DNA of 64,000 nucleotides from Chaetoderma sp. LZ-2023a. Its lineage: Eukaryota > Mollusca > Caudofoveata > Chaetodermatida > Chaetodermatidae. Below, piece by piece: positions 45,173-56,720 of this stretch. The stretch lies in assembly GCA_034401795.1 (NCBI GenBank), contig CM067374.1, positions 98,738,860 through 98,802,859 on the forward strand. Direction: 5' to 3'. The first letter of the stretch is position 1. Every line of letters starts with the position of its first letter. The position numbers and the translations under genes were made by a program. The notes under the pieces are model-generated. The model worked only from the letters and a program-made list of their open reading frames with translations. It did not search any database and was not told the origin of the DNA.

Positions 45173-45355
45173 AAGTGTCTGCCTGCTGAGTTTCTGCAGA
45201 CTACGTTTTGCATGATGTTTAACTATGGATGTGCGGAATATTTTGAAAACAATTTTACTGAAAACTGGTCATTGTTTTTTAAACATTCAGCAGAGTTATC
45301 GACCATTGTATGGTGGCTTGCAGCAGGCAAACAGTTAAGTGATGATGTACTTGGC
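45173..45355 (+). mobile_element. TTAA-type MITE (family A), complete
   Basis: Left 'TTAAGTGTCTGCCTGCTGAG' and right 'GCAGCAGGCAAACAGTTAA' ends, inverted and with TTAA on both sides. It lies 107 bases after the exon 4 stop. It provides the empty-site sequence ('gtctgcctgctgagtttctg') that proves the hAT-like insertion in the copy at 3460-8490. Confidence 0.8.
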
Positions 45356-45572
45356 CATCCATTTATTTGTTAAATAAAAACAATGTTGTCGATCATCAAC
45401 AAATGATGATGCGCCATAAACACAATTATGATGTAATAGTAAATGCAATATACTAGACTTCTGGGTCCGGTACAGTATCATGTCATGGTTAACAAGCCTA
45501 TATCACTATAGGTGTACGTGACCTTTTGAACCATAATAAACAGATACAACACATTCTTTTCGATGTAGCAAA

Positions 45573-45660
45573 ATATTCTATTGAATATTTTAAAACTAAC
45601 GCGACTAAAGGGAACACCAGCTTTCAGTCATATAAGTTTTGAAAATATTCACCAGCTTAT
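45573..45660. repeat. Family C hairpin (decayed)
   Basis: 'ttgaatattttaaaactaac' is mirrored by 'ataagttttgaaaatattca', with a shortened centre. Confidence 0.5.
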
Positions 45661-45785
45661 GTGTGTGATCATCGCTTATAAATAAAATATATAGATGAAT
45701 AAAGATTTTTGCAGATTTCTAATTTATCAGAATATTAGACTATTCAACATGATACAGTGTTCCATAATAGTACAGCAGAATACAT

Positions 45786-45997
45786 GTTAACCCTTACCAC
45801 TCTGATGTCAATATTCTATCTTTTACTGTGTCAATAGCAGAGAAATTGATGTACATTTTTCAACAATTTTGGTGGACGATGTTGCTGTCTACAACAGCAC
45901 CATCTTCCACCAAATTTGTTGAAAAAATGAACACCAGTTCATCTTTTAAGTAAATTTGAAAATTTAAAAGTTTGACATCAGAGTGGTATGAGTTAAG
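45786..45997. mobile_element. Family E hairpin MITE, complete
   Basis: Runs from 'ttaacccttaccactctgat' to 'atcagagtggtatgagttaa'. Centre is a hairpin: 'ggacgatgttgctgtct' against 'caacagcaccatcttcc'. It lies about 720 bases after the exon 4 stop. Confidence 0.8.
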
Positions 45998-45999
45998 CG

Positions 46000-46560
46000 C
46001 GATGTTCCTGCGCTACACATAGAGAACGATCAGGCTGACTAACTGACTTACTGACATGATCTTTCATTGAGCTGCTACCCACGGCAAAAAATATCTGCTT
46101 GTTTCAGAAATTCTTTTAGCTTTAAATAATTAGGCTTTCATCCTAAAAGGTAAATAGTCTCCCGGGTCATTTCAGCATGTATTTAGCTGTACTTAAATTT
46201 TGTACCAGCCATTTACAGGATGCTCATATAACATCTAGAAAAACCACAGTACCAAAATCACTAATGCTATATATGATGTAGCTCCATTACAAAAATCCAA
46301 ATATCTGTCAGGAAAGTCGACAAATTGTATGTCTTTCATAAATTTACAATTTAATAAACATCCTAGTAAATATTTCGATACTGTGGTAGCACCGGCCCCC
46401 AGGTAAATTACTTTCAAAATATAAATCACTCACCTGGATAGTTGCCTGAATATTTAGATTTTCAGGTTTCAAAGTCTCAATTTGATTGCAACACGCATAG
46501 AAGGTGGGTGGAGCTTAGCTAGTAATGGGCGGAGTATAGGACATTCTACCTACTTAAGCA
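46000..46560. other. Mixed repeat fragments
   Basis: Bases 46030-46090 match the 3' tail of family G ('tgagctgctacccacgg'). Bases about 46500-46540 match the left end of family B in reverse ('gtgggtggagcttagctag'). Bases 46320-46400 carry a family B-like 'aataaacatcctagtaaata'. No coding frame stands out. Confidence 0.5.
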
Positions 46561-46570
46561 CACCACCGTA

Positions 46571-47070
46571 ACCCTTTAACACTCATATCAGCAAAAAACT
46601 GCTTCTGCAGTGGTCTTGGGAAATGTCCATTTACAGACCAAGAGAAGACTATTTTTGAAAGTTTACCGCTGGAATGACTGGCTCGATAAGCGGCCCAGTC
46701 ATTCCAGTGGTCAATTCTCAAAAATAGTCTTCTTGTGTAAATGGACATTTTCTATGAGAAAATTGGAATTCTCTTGAACAAATCCGAGAGCTAAAGGGTT
46801 AATAGCAGGTGTAAACTGTAGATTGAATACAATCAGTATATCTGAAAGAATTCATCTGATAAAGTGAGGATTAACCACTTCACGATGAAGCTGGCCAAAA
46901 CCGGCCTCTGTAGTGGTCTTGAGGAATGGCCATTTGCAGGCCAAGAGATTATTTTTTAACATTTTGTAACAGAGCCAGTCATTCTCTGATAAATTTTCAA
47001 AATAATCTTTTCTTAGACTGCAAATGGGCAATCAATAAGCATATATTTTGATATTCAAGACAACATTTAA
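46571..47070. repeat. Two family D hairpin MITEs
   Basis: 46571-46801 is well preserved: 'cgctggaatgactggctcg' is mirrored by 'gcccagtcattccagtggtc', with outer arms 'agaccaagagaagacta' and 'atagtcttcttgtg', and TTAA at both ends. 46872-47070 is decayed but keeps 'gagccagtcattctc' and the 'ggccaagaga' arm. Confidence 0.7.
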
Positions 47071-47366
47071 CCATTTAAGTGCTAAAAGAAAAAAAACCAT
47101 GGGTGAAGAATGATCTTAGTAACCGGTGCATCATACTATTTTTTTCAAGCTGATGATTCCCCCTCTACCCCTCCCCCTTCATGTGGGTGTACATAACAGA
47201 TATATGTTGAATATACAGCTAGATGCTGATCTTGGGCACAATACCCTGCTTCTGGCGCTTAACCGTTTCATCATGCAAATGTAATATGTAATTTATTACC
47301 TTCCTTACCAGTCAGATGCTAGGACCCTCACACACCAGAAACAGCAAATTCTTTTTAATATAAGAA

Positions 47367-47458
47367 ATATTCTGTTGAATATTTTGAAACAAATGTGACT
47401 GGAAGCATGGCAGGAACATGTTCCAGTCAAATTAGTTTCACAATATTCAAGACCTTTC
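47367..47458. repeat. Family C hairpin
   Basis: 'ttgaatattttgaaacaaat' and 'gtgactggaagc' pair with 'ccagtcaaattagtttcac' and 'aatattcaa' around 'atggcaggaacatg'. Confidence 0.65.
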
Positions 47459-47779
47459 CTGGATAGCTGTCCTGAAATCAAGACATTGAGAATGTCAATG
47501 AGACATTGGAATGTCAATGGCTAAAGGTTTAATTGAATGTTGCTCCTATATTAGACAGCAACAATATCAGTGAAATTGCTTCTCCAAATACTGAACAGGA
47601 GGGTGAATGCATCATTTTCATTTATGTGTGTATTAGCTTATTATCAGTACTGTAGGCACCAGCATTTTGCCATTACCAGGGATGAGATCTTTCCTATTTT
47701 TATAGGAAATCAATTTTTTTGCTATCCAGATTTATAGGAATAATTGTTTTGAATTGCAGAACCAGTGTAGTCTTTTCCT

Positions 47780-47972
47780 GTTAATGGTCATGACTGGTCA
47801 AGAAAATCTAAATTTGTGCCAATTTTGAAAACTTATCACTGGAATGACTGGCTTAGTTACTGAGCCAGTTATTCCAGTGATAAATTTTCAAAAAATCCAT
47901 TCTCTTCTGCAATTGGATATTCCTTAGGGCAATTGGATAGGCTTTTTGACTCACCTGGCAATTAAAAGGTTA
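47780..47972. repeat. Family D hairpin MITE
   Basis: 'cactggaatgactggctta' is mirrored by 'tgagccagttattccagtga'. Ends 'gttaatggtca' and 'ggcaattaaaaggttaa'. Confidence 0.65.
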
Positions 47973-48266
47973 ATTGGTTTTAAGAGATCGTGACAATTTC
48001 TATGTCAAGAAGGACTGAGACACTTCGCATCGAGCCATTTCCTTTTTTTTTCCTTCGAGATCGATGACATCACTGCATTACTAACACGTGATTCATCCTA
48101 TAGCACATTAGAATTGTAATGATTTGTTTACAGCGGGGATACATACAGATATTCTAAAAAATCTGTAGCAAATAATATTAAAGGAATAACATTTATTTTG
48201 GCTATTCTTCTAGAAGAAATATAGCAAAATTTGCATAAAATCAAAATCAACTAAATTTATTTTCAG
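47973..48266. other. Spacer before exon 5
   Basis: AT-rich. The last bases provide the acceptor 'ctaaatttattttcag' ending at 48266. Confidence 0.4.
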
Positions 48267-48586
48267 CATTTCATTCCGAATGGAGACGACAAATGACCAA
48301 GCAAAGGATATCAGCAGCACATGATGAATCTGCATTGTCATGGCAACCAAGTGGGCAACTTGACCTATCACATTTTCATCCTGATGACCTGGGATTGATA
48401 GATTATTCGACGATTGATCAAATCAAGCGTAGAGTGTCTTATGAAAAGGTTAAAGATCGCAGAGAAGCGGACAAGAATTATGATGAGTTTTATAAAAGCA
48501 AACAGCGAGAATGGACACGAAGGTTTCGGTTACGACAGAAACTAAAGACACTTTCAAAGGAATTGCAATTTGATCCCAAATCTTAA
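48267..48586 (+). CDS. Terminal exon 5 of the repeated basic-motif exon family
   Basis: Product unknown. Two bases (ca) complete an Ala codon, then 105 residues run to a TAA stop. It opens 'AFHSEWRRQMTKQR', has an acidic/aromatic middle ('LDLSHFHPDDLGLIDYST'), a basic linker ('IKRRVSYEKVKDRREADK') and the conserved block 'NYDEFYKSKQREWTRR' (48476-48523), followed by 'FRLRQKLKTLSKEL'. It is closest to exons 4 and 6 (same NYD[ED]F and KQREW signatures) and the 'DRR.[AT]DKNYD' stretch is shared with exon 6. The last 40 residues could form one basic helix. Third-position differences from exon 6 are many while the motif is kept. Confidence 0.8.
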
Positions 48587-48990
48587 AATTATTGAATGTA
48601 ATGTCATTACTTTGGATTACATAATTAGTATATGATCTGCAGCCATTATTTCCAGATTAACACACTGTCTTTTTATTTGTTTAATAACATTAACAATCAC
48701 TAGTAACTATACTCGGTGTCTTCAGATCTGTCCGTAGCCTAGAAAAAGTTATTCGAAAGATCATGTCAGTCATAGGTTGACTGCATGTATCAGTCATGGT
48801 CTCATAAACAAACACAATAGGGGCAGCCAAAGTATGTTACTAATAGTCCTTTGCCGATCCTTTGATCGCATAAGGATCAGTAATTGCTCACTGATTTAGG
48901 AAGTAACAGACCTGGCTGGATGACTGTTTCACCAGAAGTAATTAGAGACAAAAAATTCAAACGAATTGGCTGATGGCACTTTATCTTTAG
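48587..48990. other. 3' flank of exon 5
   Basis: Probable 3' untranslated region and spacer. I see no clear AATAAA and no recognised repeat. Confidence 0.4.
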
Positions 48991-48994
48991 CTTT

Positions 48995-49206
48995 TAATTG
49001 TTAAGACACCCAAAATCAGCATCTGCAGTGGTCTTGATTGATGTCCATTTGTATGGCAAGAGTAGATTTTCTTAAAATTTACCACTGGAATGGACCGGTT
49101 TAGTGAACTAGCCAGATATTTCAGTGCTAAATTTTAAAAATGTCATCTCTTAGATATTGATTATGCAAAAGAATTTTCTTGACTAATCTGCACCATTAAA
49201 TGATTA
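48995..49206. repeat. Family D hairpin MITE (decayed)
   Basis: 'ccactggaatggaccggttta' is weakly mirrored by 'actagccagatatttcagtg'. Ends in 'accattaaatgattaa', directly against the next family B MITE. Confidence 0.55.
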
Positions 49207-49550
49207 ATGGAAGAATCCAATTTTAGCAATGCCCCGCCCATCGCAAGTTAACTCCACCCACACTTAGTCCGCGTTGGAATTGATCGATCCATGAACTCTC
49301 TGACTATCAATTTCCTGAAAACTACAGTATACAGGTAAGCTATCAAATTAGTTTCAAAATATTCAACAGAATGTTTATTAAATAGTAAAGACATACAATT
49401 TGTACAATAACGCTTAGTCTGTCATCAGTTAAGCGCTCATGACGAACCTATCTATGTCATTCATGACGTCACTGATTATGACAGCATCCTACACATGACA
49501 TGGTTGATTATGACACCATATGATGGATGGATAAACTGGAAAGGTTCATT
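49206..49550 (+). mobile_element. Family B MITE, hairpin centre lost
   Basis: Runs from 'aatggaagaatccaatttta' to 'ataaactggaaaggttcatt'. Half of the core hairpin is missing: 'gtaagctatc' is followed directly by 'aaattagtttcaaaatattc'. Confidence 0.75.
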
Positions 49551-49844
49551 ATCCTAATAATAGCAGTAAATACATTCAGAACATTTGAATTCTGTTCCTA
49601 GCTATGTTGTTCAGTGCAGATCATTATAAAATGGCAGGGATTTGTGAATTTTCCTATGTTGGCTTTACTTATCGCTTTAGACTGCCATTAGAAAGTTCAT
49701 TTCCAGCTCTGTCGGTCACCTGAAAGAGTCACCATATTGATTGATTGATCATCAGTTTTTCTTGCGATCAAGATCTTCTGACTATTTTTTTTAACAAAAT
49801 GAAATGGATGAACATGTTTTTGAAGATGCAGCACAAACCATTCT

Positions 49845-50077
49845 TAACCATTTAAATGTCAAATTTTCTCAAGAAAATTAAGATATTTGCTTATTGAATG
49901 TCCATTCGCAGGCCATTTTTGAAATTTTACAGCTGAAATGACTGGCTCATTTATCGAGCCAGGCATTCCAGTGGTAAATTTCAAAAATGGTCTTCCAGAC
50001 CTGCAAGTGGATATTCCTTAAGACCGCTACAGAAGCTACAGAGGCTGGATTTGGCCAGCTTGGCCATTAAAGGGTTA
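49845..50077. repeat. Family D hairpin MITE
   Basis: 'gctgaaatgactggctcatt' is mirrored by 'tcgagccaggcattccagtg'. Ends 'ttaaccatttaaatgtc' and 'ggccattaaagggttaa'. Confidence 0.7.
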
Positions 50078-50609
50078 ACTTGCTTTTGTTAAGTAAAATA
50101 AGATATTGTTAGATGGTATTTTGCAGACCAGGGCTGATGGCTACACTTAATTCAATGAAGACGATGTAAAGGATCTCAATAAAACTTCACTTCTTTGGTT
50201 ATATCCAGTTTGCATCATTTAGACAATGATTTTCTTAATCAAGTCTTTTTTTGTAATTTATTAGCATGTTTTCAATTAGTACTTAGTTCAACAATTGTTT
50301 ATATGATCAAGAAACACATTCAGATACAATTATTACATCAATCCCGATTGGATTTCACTTTTTAATAAAAAAAAGTTGTCTCCCGGTTGCAGTGGCATAA
50401 CCTGGTTTGCAAAGCTCTGGGTGTGCAAAGCACAAATTCCTACCTTGGTGATTAGGACAAAACCAGTTCAGTTGGTGTGGAAGTTAGTACATGAGGATAG
50501 CTGAATTAGTCTTCCAATAGACATTTAATTCAAGTTTTACATATATTTGATTTTAATAAAACCTTGCAGTTTTTCTTATGCAGTGATTGCATGGAGTTTG
50601 GATCACATG

Positions 50610-53260
50610 ATGTTTTATTATGATGTTTGACCATGAAAGACCATCATCGACCATGCAAGTTAAATGGCAAAACAGTCGAACCATGGTTGACCATGATCAA
50701 CAAATTTCTCATGACCATGATAAAACCATGTTTGACGGTCTCTGACAGACCATAGTCAAACAGAACATGGTCAGACCATGGTTTGACCATGGCTTGAATA
50801 ATGCCATTTGACCCTGGTTAAATATGATTGGCCATGGTCTTACTGTGGTGCCATTGAACCTGCATGGTTGACCATAGGTCAGCAACCCAGCTCCACTTTT
50901 TTGCCAAAATGCAAGACTGTACAGCCTACAACATTGTACTACTTTGGTCTTAGCCAAAAGGACGAGAAGTTATTACAACATTGTTGGCATTGTAAGCATT
51001 GCCATGAGCTAGTAGCTGCGGGAATAGTCATGAAGATATAAAATATTCTAGATATATAAGACTGAAAATTTTGGAATATTTAACCAACATTGACATTGTT
51101 TGAAATCAAGTTTATACAAGAATTTGGCATGTATTATTACTGGTATGTTTCTATGTATATGCCATTTTTACTATTCAAATGTCATAATTAATGATGATTA
51201 CATAATTTATGTGCAATAGAATAATTGAAAACTTTAAATGCAAAAAGACACATGTTTTCAGTAAAAGAGTTGCCTCCCTTATTAAAGTACACTAACCATG
51301 TTCAAAACATGGTCGACCATCGTCAAATAATTGATCCTGAAAATGTACAAAAACAGTTTTTAAAAGGGCATTTTTAGCACTTTAAAGTTTAAGAACTGTT
51401 CTTCAGTCATTCAAGAGCAGCTTAGGAACATTTTAAGACCTTAAGTTCAAGAATTGTTCTTCAGTAATGTCTATTTTTTAGATATTGAGTGACATCTCTG
51501 ACCATGATATCACTGTCAATAGGAATAACATTCGGTAACCATGGTCGACCATAATATATCATGGTCAATAATGGACTTTGATAATTGTTAAAAATATTTC
51601 TGACACATCTGACCATGATATCACTGACAATAGGAACTAGAGAACATTTACTAAAGTAACTGTAAATCTGCGATGTCTGGCCATGAAGAAATAGTACAAG
51701 GCCTCTTCTAATAAAGAGATGAAATAAGGTGTGTCTTCGAACATGATCTTTGAAGTTGCATAATGAAAGGCAGGTAACTTATGCCAAACATGGAAACAGG
51801 AAAGATTTACCCATGCATAACCTCGACACAAGGGAGATATTAAAATGTTCATTGGAAATTTCTTAGATCTCAATGTTCGAGAGTCTGGCCAGGTTTGAAG
51901 AGAATCGGAAGAAAACTATAGGAGATAACACTGTTCCAATATTGCTCCCATAGGTTTACTATAGGGATATGTGGCACACAAAAGCTGATATTCTCAAAAT
52001 CTGTCAGTGGGATCAACTTTAAATTCGATACCAAATCAACTCAGTATGAGACCTAGAAGTTCACCAGATTTCAAGTCGATCGGAGCAAAACTCATTTTGG
52101 CTGCCATTTTGGGTGATTTTTTTTTTCCAATGCATGTTCATTTCTGCAAAAAGGATTCTTGGTCATTTTGACCCCAAACAGTTCTGGTCGTCATTTAAAA
52201 AAAAAATTTGAAAAAACGAAAACTAGTATTTTTGGCCAAAATTTTTTCATGGTGGTCATTTTGAAAAAAATATTTTTTTCAAAAATAATCATCATTGGTA
52301 ACATCCTACCTAAGTATGGTAGTGATCCGATCAAAACTCTAGGTGTAGTGGCACTTCAAACATCCATTTGAAATCCCGATACATTTCCTATGGGACCTTT
52401 TTCCATGCATTCACGGGTCAAAGGGCTGGCGGCCATTTTGGAAAAAAAAATTCTTTGCAAAAACAAATTGCCAGTAATAACATCCTCAGCAAGTATGGTA
52501 GTGATCGGTTGAAAACTCTAGCTATAGTAGCACTTCAAAGATCAATTTTGAAAATCCCCATACATTTCCTGTGGGACTTTTTTGCCCACTTAAAGGTGGG
52601 TAGCTCGAAAACTATTGGACGGATCCAAAAGAAAAACAATAGCACACAATTCCGGCCTGAGTAGCAGAAGTTGACCAAAGTTGGAGTTGATCGGATGAAA
52701 ATTGTAGGAGGAGATAGGGTCCCAACATTTTGACGAAGAATAAAGAAGAAGAAAGATCCTGAGTGATTTCAATAATATGCGATTGACATCGCAGATTAAT
52801 AACATTGAAATTCTCCAGTGACCATGGTCGATCATGATATATCATGATCAATGAGGGACGTTGATAATTGATAAAAATATTGGTGACATCTTCCCATGAA
52901 CTAACCATGATTTCACTTTACAAATGATGAACAACATTGAAATTATCCAGTAACCATGGTCGACCATGCTAGGGCATGGTAAATGACATAGAAATTATGT
53001 TATACATGAACTGACCATCAAGTGACCATGATATCATGGTTGATAACAAAACCTCTGAAATTTATGGCAAGCATGGTCACACACGGTCTGTCATGGTCAT
53101 CTGACCATGATATACTAACCATGTTAACATGGTTATCGGACCATGATATACTAACCATGTTAACATGGTTATTGGACCATGGCCAGGTGAGTAAAATAAT
53201 AATGGTCGACCATGGTCAAGCTATGAACTACAATGGTCGACCATGACATCATGGTCAGCA
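50610..53260. repeat. GACCATGG/TGGTCGACCA palindrome-rich repeat region (family H)
   Basis: Three blocks (about 50610-50880, 51295-51640 and 52815-53260) are saturated with GACCATG and CATGGTC. Several full palindromes 'catggtcgaccat' occur (near 51309, 51540, 52957, 53204 and 53232). Units of the type 'taaccatggtcgaccat' then 'atatatcatggtcaatga' recur. At 53100-53180 a unit of about 50 bases ('ccatgatatactaaccatg' then 'ttaacatggttat') is repeated twice. The interval 51664-52797 is a separate insertion. No coding function is evident. Confidence 0.75.
51664..52797. mobile_element. 1.1-kb element with perfect 13-base inverted ends, inside family H
   Basis: AATCTGCGATGTC at 51664-51676 is exactly mirrored by GACATCGCAGATT at 52785-52797. 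The interior is unlike the surrounding GACCATGG repeats and contains internal repeats ('agtatggtagtgatc' at about 52313 and 52494, each with 'aaaactcta' and 'agcacttcaaa' or 'gcacttcaaa' downstream), plus 'gttgatcggatgaaaattgt'. No transposase is present. Class unknown. Confidence 0.6.
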
Positions 53261-53639
53261 GGAGATCAGGACTTTGCACAATCTAATTTGCATATAGTTA
53301 TTCAATCATTTATCATTTACGAGCTTAGTTGAGACATTTTTAGTGCAATATTGTATTAATGCATTTCATTAAATCAGGGGTTGAAATAAGTGCTTTTTTC
53401 ATGCACAATGGCTGTTGAATCTGAATTATGATCATATCCTGATTAATGTTGATCCCCCAACATTTCTACGATCGATATGGCGTTTCTTTATCGATACAGT
53501 ATTGTCAGTTCAACTTAATGTAACAAGAGCAATTAGAGATTGCAGACCCTCGCCTACCATGTTTGTCATTGTTAACAAACCTTAGTTTGACAAGTTTTTA
53601 AAGATTTTCTAGACTTTCTGATCACGTGCAAAGTTCTGA

Positions 53640-53935
53640 AATCCTAGGGTATGGTCACACCTTAGTTTACTTGTCTTAAAATTTGAGCCACATCGGACCA
53701 ACAGTTTTCAACCATAGATCCATAATTTGATCCGATCCAGATCCTGTTTCTTTTGTGTGGATCATGGCCAAAGTCTAAAAATCCTCTTGTATGACAAGTT
53801 CCTGTGTTGTGTTAAAAGTTAGAGTGAAAATGGATCAGTAGTTTTGAGATGTAGCTCTGGGAACATGCACACAGACAGACAGACCCAAATGCAATAACCT
53901 ATTCCCTTTACGGGTAATAAAAATTGGCTCCTCCA
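53640..53935 (+). repeat. Family G repeat
   Basis: Shares 'cctagggtatggtcacacc', 'cacatcggaccaacagttt' and 'gatccgatccagatcc' with other copies, and ends in a 'cagacagacagaccc' run and 'tacgggtaataaaaa'. Confidence 0.7.
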
Positions 53936-54055
53936 TGAACTATTGGAATCTTTATTAACACAAGCTTATGGGAGAGCTGTGGAATATTTCCTGCATATGG
54001 ATTATAGAGTTGAAAGTGTTAAATTCGTATGTAACAAATTATGTATAATTGTTGT

Positions 54056-55502
54056 TCGCTCACCTGGACAGAATGGACAAGAGAGCTTATGCCGTGGCGA
54101 CCCTCCGTCGTCCATCTGTCCATCAACTTTTGCTTTAAAATGTATCTCATAAACCGCTTTGCAGATTTTAATCATATTTGCCTAAAAGGATCATATCGAG
54201 GTAGGCTCTAGAACATCTTTTCATATTTTTTATTTTTCAATTTTTGGGTAAAAAATCTCAGATTTTATAAAAATTTACCGGAAAGTGTCAAAGCGCATCT
54301 CCTCCTTAACTTCTTGACAGATTTCAGCCAAATTTGGTTGGACGGATCCTATGGAGGTAGGCTCTAGAACCTCTATTCACATCTTTGATTGACCAATTTT
54401 TTGGGTGAAAATCTTAGATTTTGTAAAAACCGGAATGTGTCAAAACGCATCTCCTTAGTTTCTTGAGAGATCTCAGCGAAATGTGGCTTGAAATATTATA
54501 TGGATCTTCTATTGAAATGTTTGATTGGTCAATTTTTGTGGTGAAAATCTTAGTTTGTAAAAAATTTACCAGAGTGTCAAAATGCATCTGCTCCTTAGCT
54601 TCTTGACAGATTTCAACAAAATTTTCTGGAAGGATCATATAGTGGTAGGCTCTAGACCTTCTATTCAGATTTTGGATTGGTCAGTTATTTTGGTGAAAAT
54701 CTTGGGTTTTATTTTTTTTAATTACCGGAAAGTCAAAATAGATCTCATTAAATGCTAGGCAGATTTCAATCTAATTTGCCTGAAAGGACACTATGGGTGT
54801 GGGTTTCTGAACTTGTATAGACTTTTTATTGGTCATTTTTTTGGATTAAAATCTTATTTTATGAAAAATTTACCGGAAATTGTCAAAACACTACTCATTC
54901 ACCGCTAGGTGGATTTCAATCTAGTTTGGCTGGAAGGACTCTATGGGTGTAGGTTTCAGAACTTCTATACAGTAGTTTTATTAGTCAATTTTCGGTGAAG
55001 ATCTTCCATCCTGGCTTTTCCAAAAGTTTTGTGGAATCAGTTGGAAGGACCCTAGGTGGGTAGGCTTCAGGACGTATATACAGAATTTCGATTGGTCAAT
55101 GTTTCTGGTAGCCGTTTTGGATGTTCCAGAAATAGTTTACAATGATAATCAATGGCCAGATTTCAACGAAACCTAGGTGGAATGATCCTATCGTAATCGG
55201 CTTCAAGATTTCTAATGAGTGTTTTGATTGGTCATTTTTTTTCGGCAGCCACCTTGGACTTTCCAAAAAATTTCCAGAAGCATTTACATCACTACTACTA
55301 CTAATACGGCTCAATATCAAACACATTTGGGTGGAACGACCCTTTGATGATAGGCTTCAAGAAATCAAACGAGAATTTTGATTGGTCAATTTTCTTGGTG
55401 GCCATCTTTGATTTCCCGATAATTATCCATCATGTCTATTTAAATGCAAACGTTTCAAATGCTAATGGTCCAGGTGAGTGCCACAGGTCCTAGGGCCTCT
55501 TG
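54056..55502 (+). repeat. 'CTCACCTGG' family repeat (family F), most complete copy
   Basis: Left 'gctcacctggacagaatgg' and right 'ggtccaggtgagtgccacag' are mutually inverted. The interior has about eight diverged units of roughly 170 bases, each with 'ggtaggctctagaac' and 'gattggtcaattttt'. Short frames on both strands inside it are incidental. Confidence 0.75.
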
Positions 55503-56093
55503 TCATGTCTACATTTGGCTACTAGTAAATTCTATCAAAGATACAAGTGAACCAACAACCTGTCTTAAGGAGCCATTGACTCATTTAGCTTAGCGCTTTA
55601 ATGACCAAATTTGGTCAAGAAAATTAAATTATTTGCTTATTCGCAAGGCCACTGTAGAGGCTGGCTTCGACATAAAATGGTTAATGGAGGGTATCAGTCA
55701 ACTATCTGAAGTCATAATCAAATACATCACATGTTAGCTGATGTCACAATCCTAATGGCATAGATCCATCACTAAAATTCGAAAGTCTATCACAACATCG
55801 TAAGAAATGTATTTCTTGCCAGCCTTATTTGTCGCCGAGACATTGACACTGTTGTATAATATATCTGATCCTTTCCATAATTATGTAATTACATTTCTCA
55901 TTGATGGGTCATGCTAAGTTCTTTTACTAATCTGAGCGAAGCTATGCATGTCACGACACCAAGCCAAACTTTAAAAAAAAATTCTGCTATCTTTCATTTT
56001 ACCAGTCACACTAGCATATGTTCAAATGCAAGATCAACTAAGTTGATAAGTCGATGACACGTCACCACAAATCCTCACGTTCACCGCTTTGAA
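55503..56093. other. Spacer with a deleted family D remnant
   Basis: About 55594-55683 retains only the two outer ends of family D ('gctttaatgaccaaatttgg' and 'taaaatggttaa'). Otherwise nothing recognised. Confidence 0.45.
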
Positions 56094-56720
56094 CTTTTGA
56101 CCCCACCCCACGACCCACCTCAGGGGTTGGAGCCAAATGTAAATGTCCTCTTGCACTCCGCAATCATATGGGTAACTCACATACCAAATTTGCTTGAATT
56201 CTGTTCAATGGTTTCGGAGGAGTTGCATTATAATCAATTTTTTGACTTTTTGACCCCTTTTCCCCACCCACTCCTGGGGGTGGGGCCAAATATAAATGTG
56301 CTCATGCACTCCACATCGATATGGGTAACTGACATACCAAATTTAGTTGAATTGTGTCCAACGGTTTCGGAGGAGATGCGTTACAATAAATTTCCACAGG
56401 TTAAAATTTAACCTTTTGCATTGGAGGCGGAGCCAAATGTAAATGGCCTCTTGCACTCCGCAATCATATCGGTAACTAACATCAAATTTGGTTGAGTTCT
56501 GTCTGACGGTTTCAGAGGAATTGTGTTACTAGTGATTTGACCTTTTTAACACCCCCCCCCCCCCCCCGATGGTGGAGCCAAATGTAAATATTGCCTTCCA
56601 AGGCGGAATCAAATGGATAACCCACATACCGAATTTAGTTGAAATTCACCCAACGGTTTGGGAGGAGATAGTGTGACGGACAGACAGATGGATGGAGGTG
56701 ATTACAATATTCCACACACA
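56094..56720 (+). repeat. Tandem array of about four 155-base units
   Basis: Units contain 'ggagccaaatgtaaatg', 'ttgcactccgcaatcatat' and 'acggtttcggaggag' and start near 56094, 56245, 56405 and 56540. A poly-C tract lies at about 56551-56566 and a CACACC run near 56715. The 104-residue frame over it repeats the same peptide and is not a gene. Confidence 0.75.

Noticed and set aside
53943-54152. 69-residue frame before the family F repeat
   Set aside because: It runs into the repeat's left end and shows no family resemblance.
56094-56720. Possible CRISPR-like or regulatory repeat array
   Set aside because: The units are contiguous diverged tandem repeats of about 155 bases without spacers, in an animal genome.
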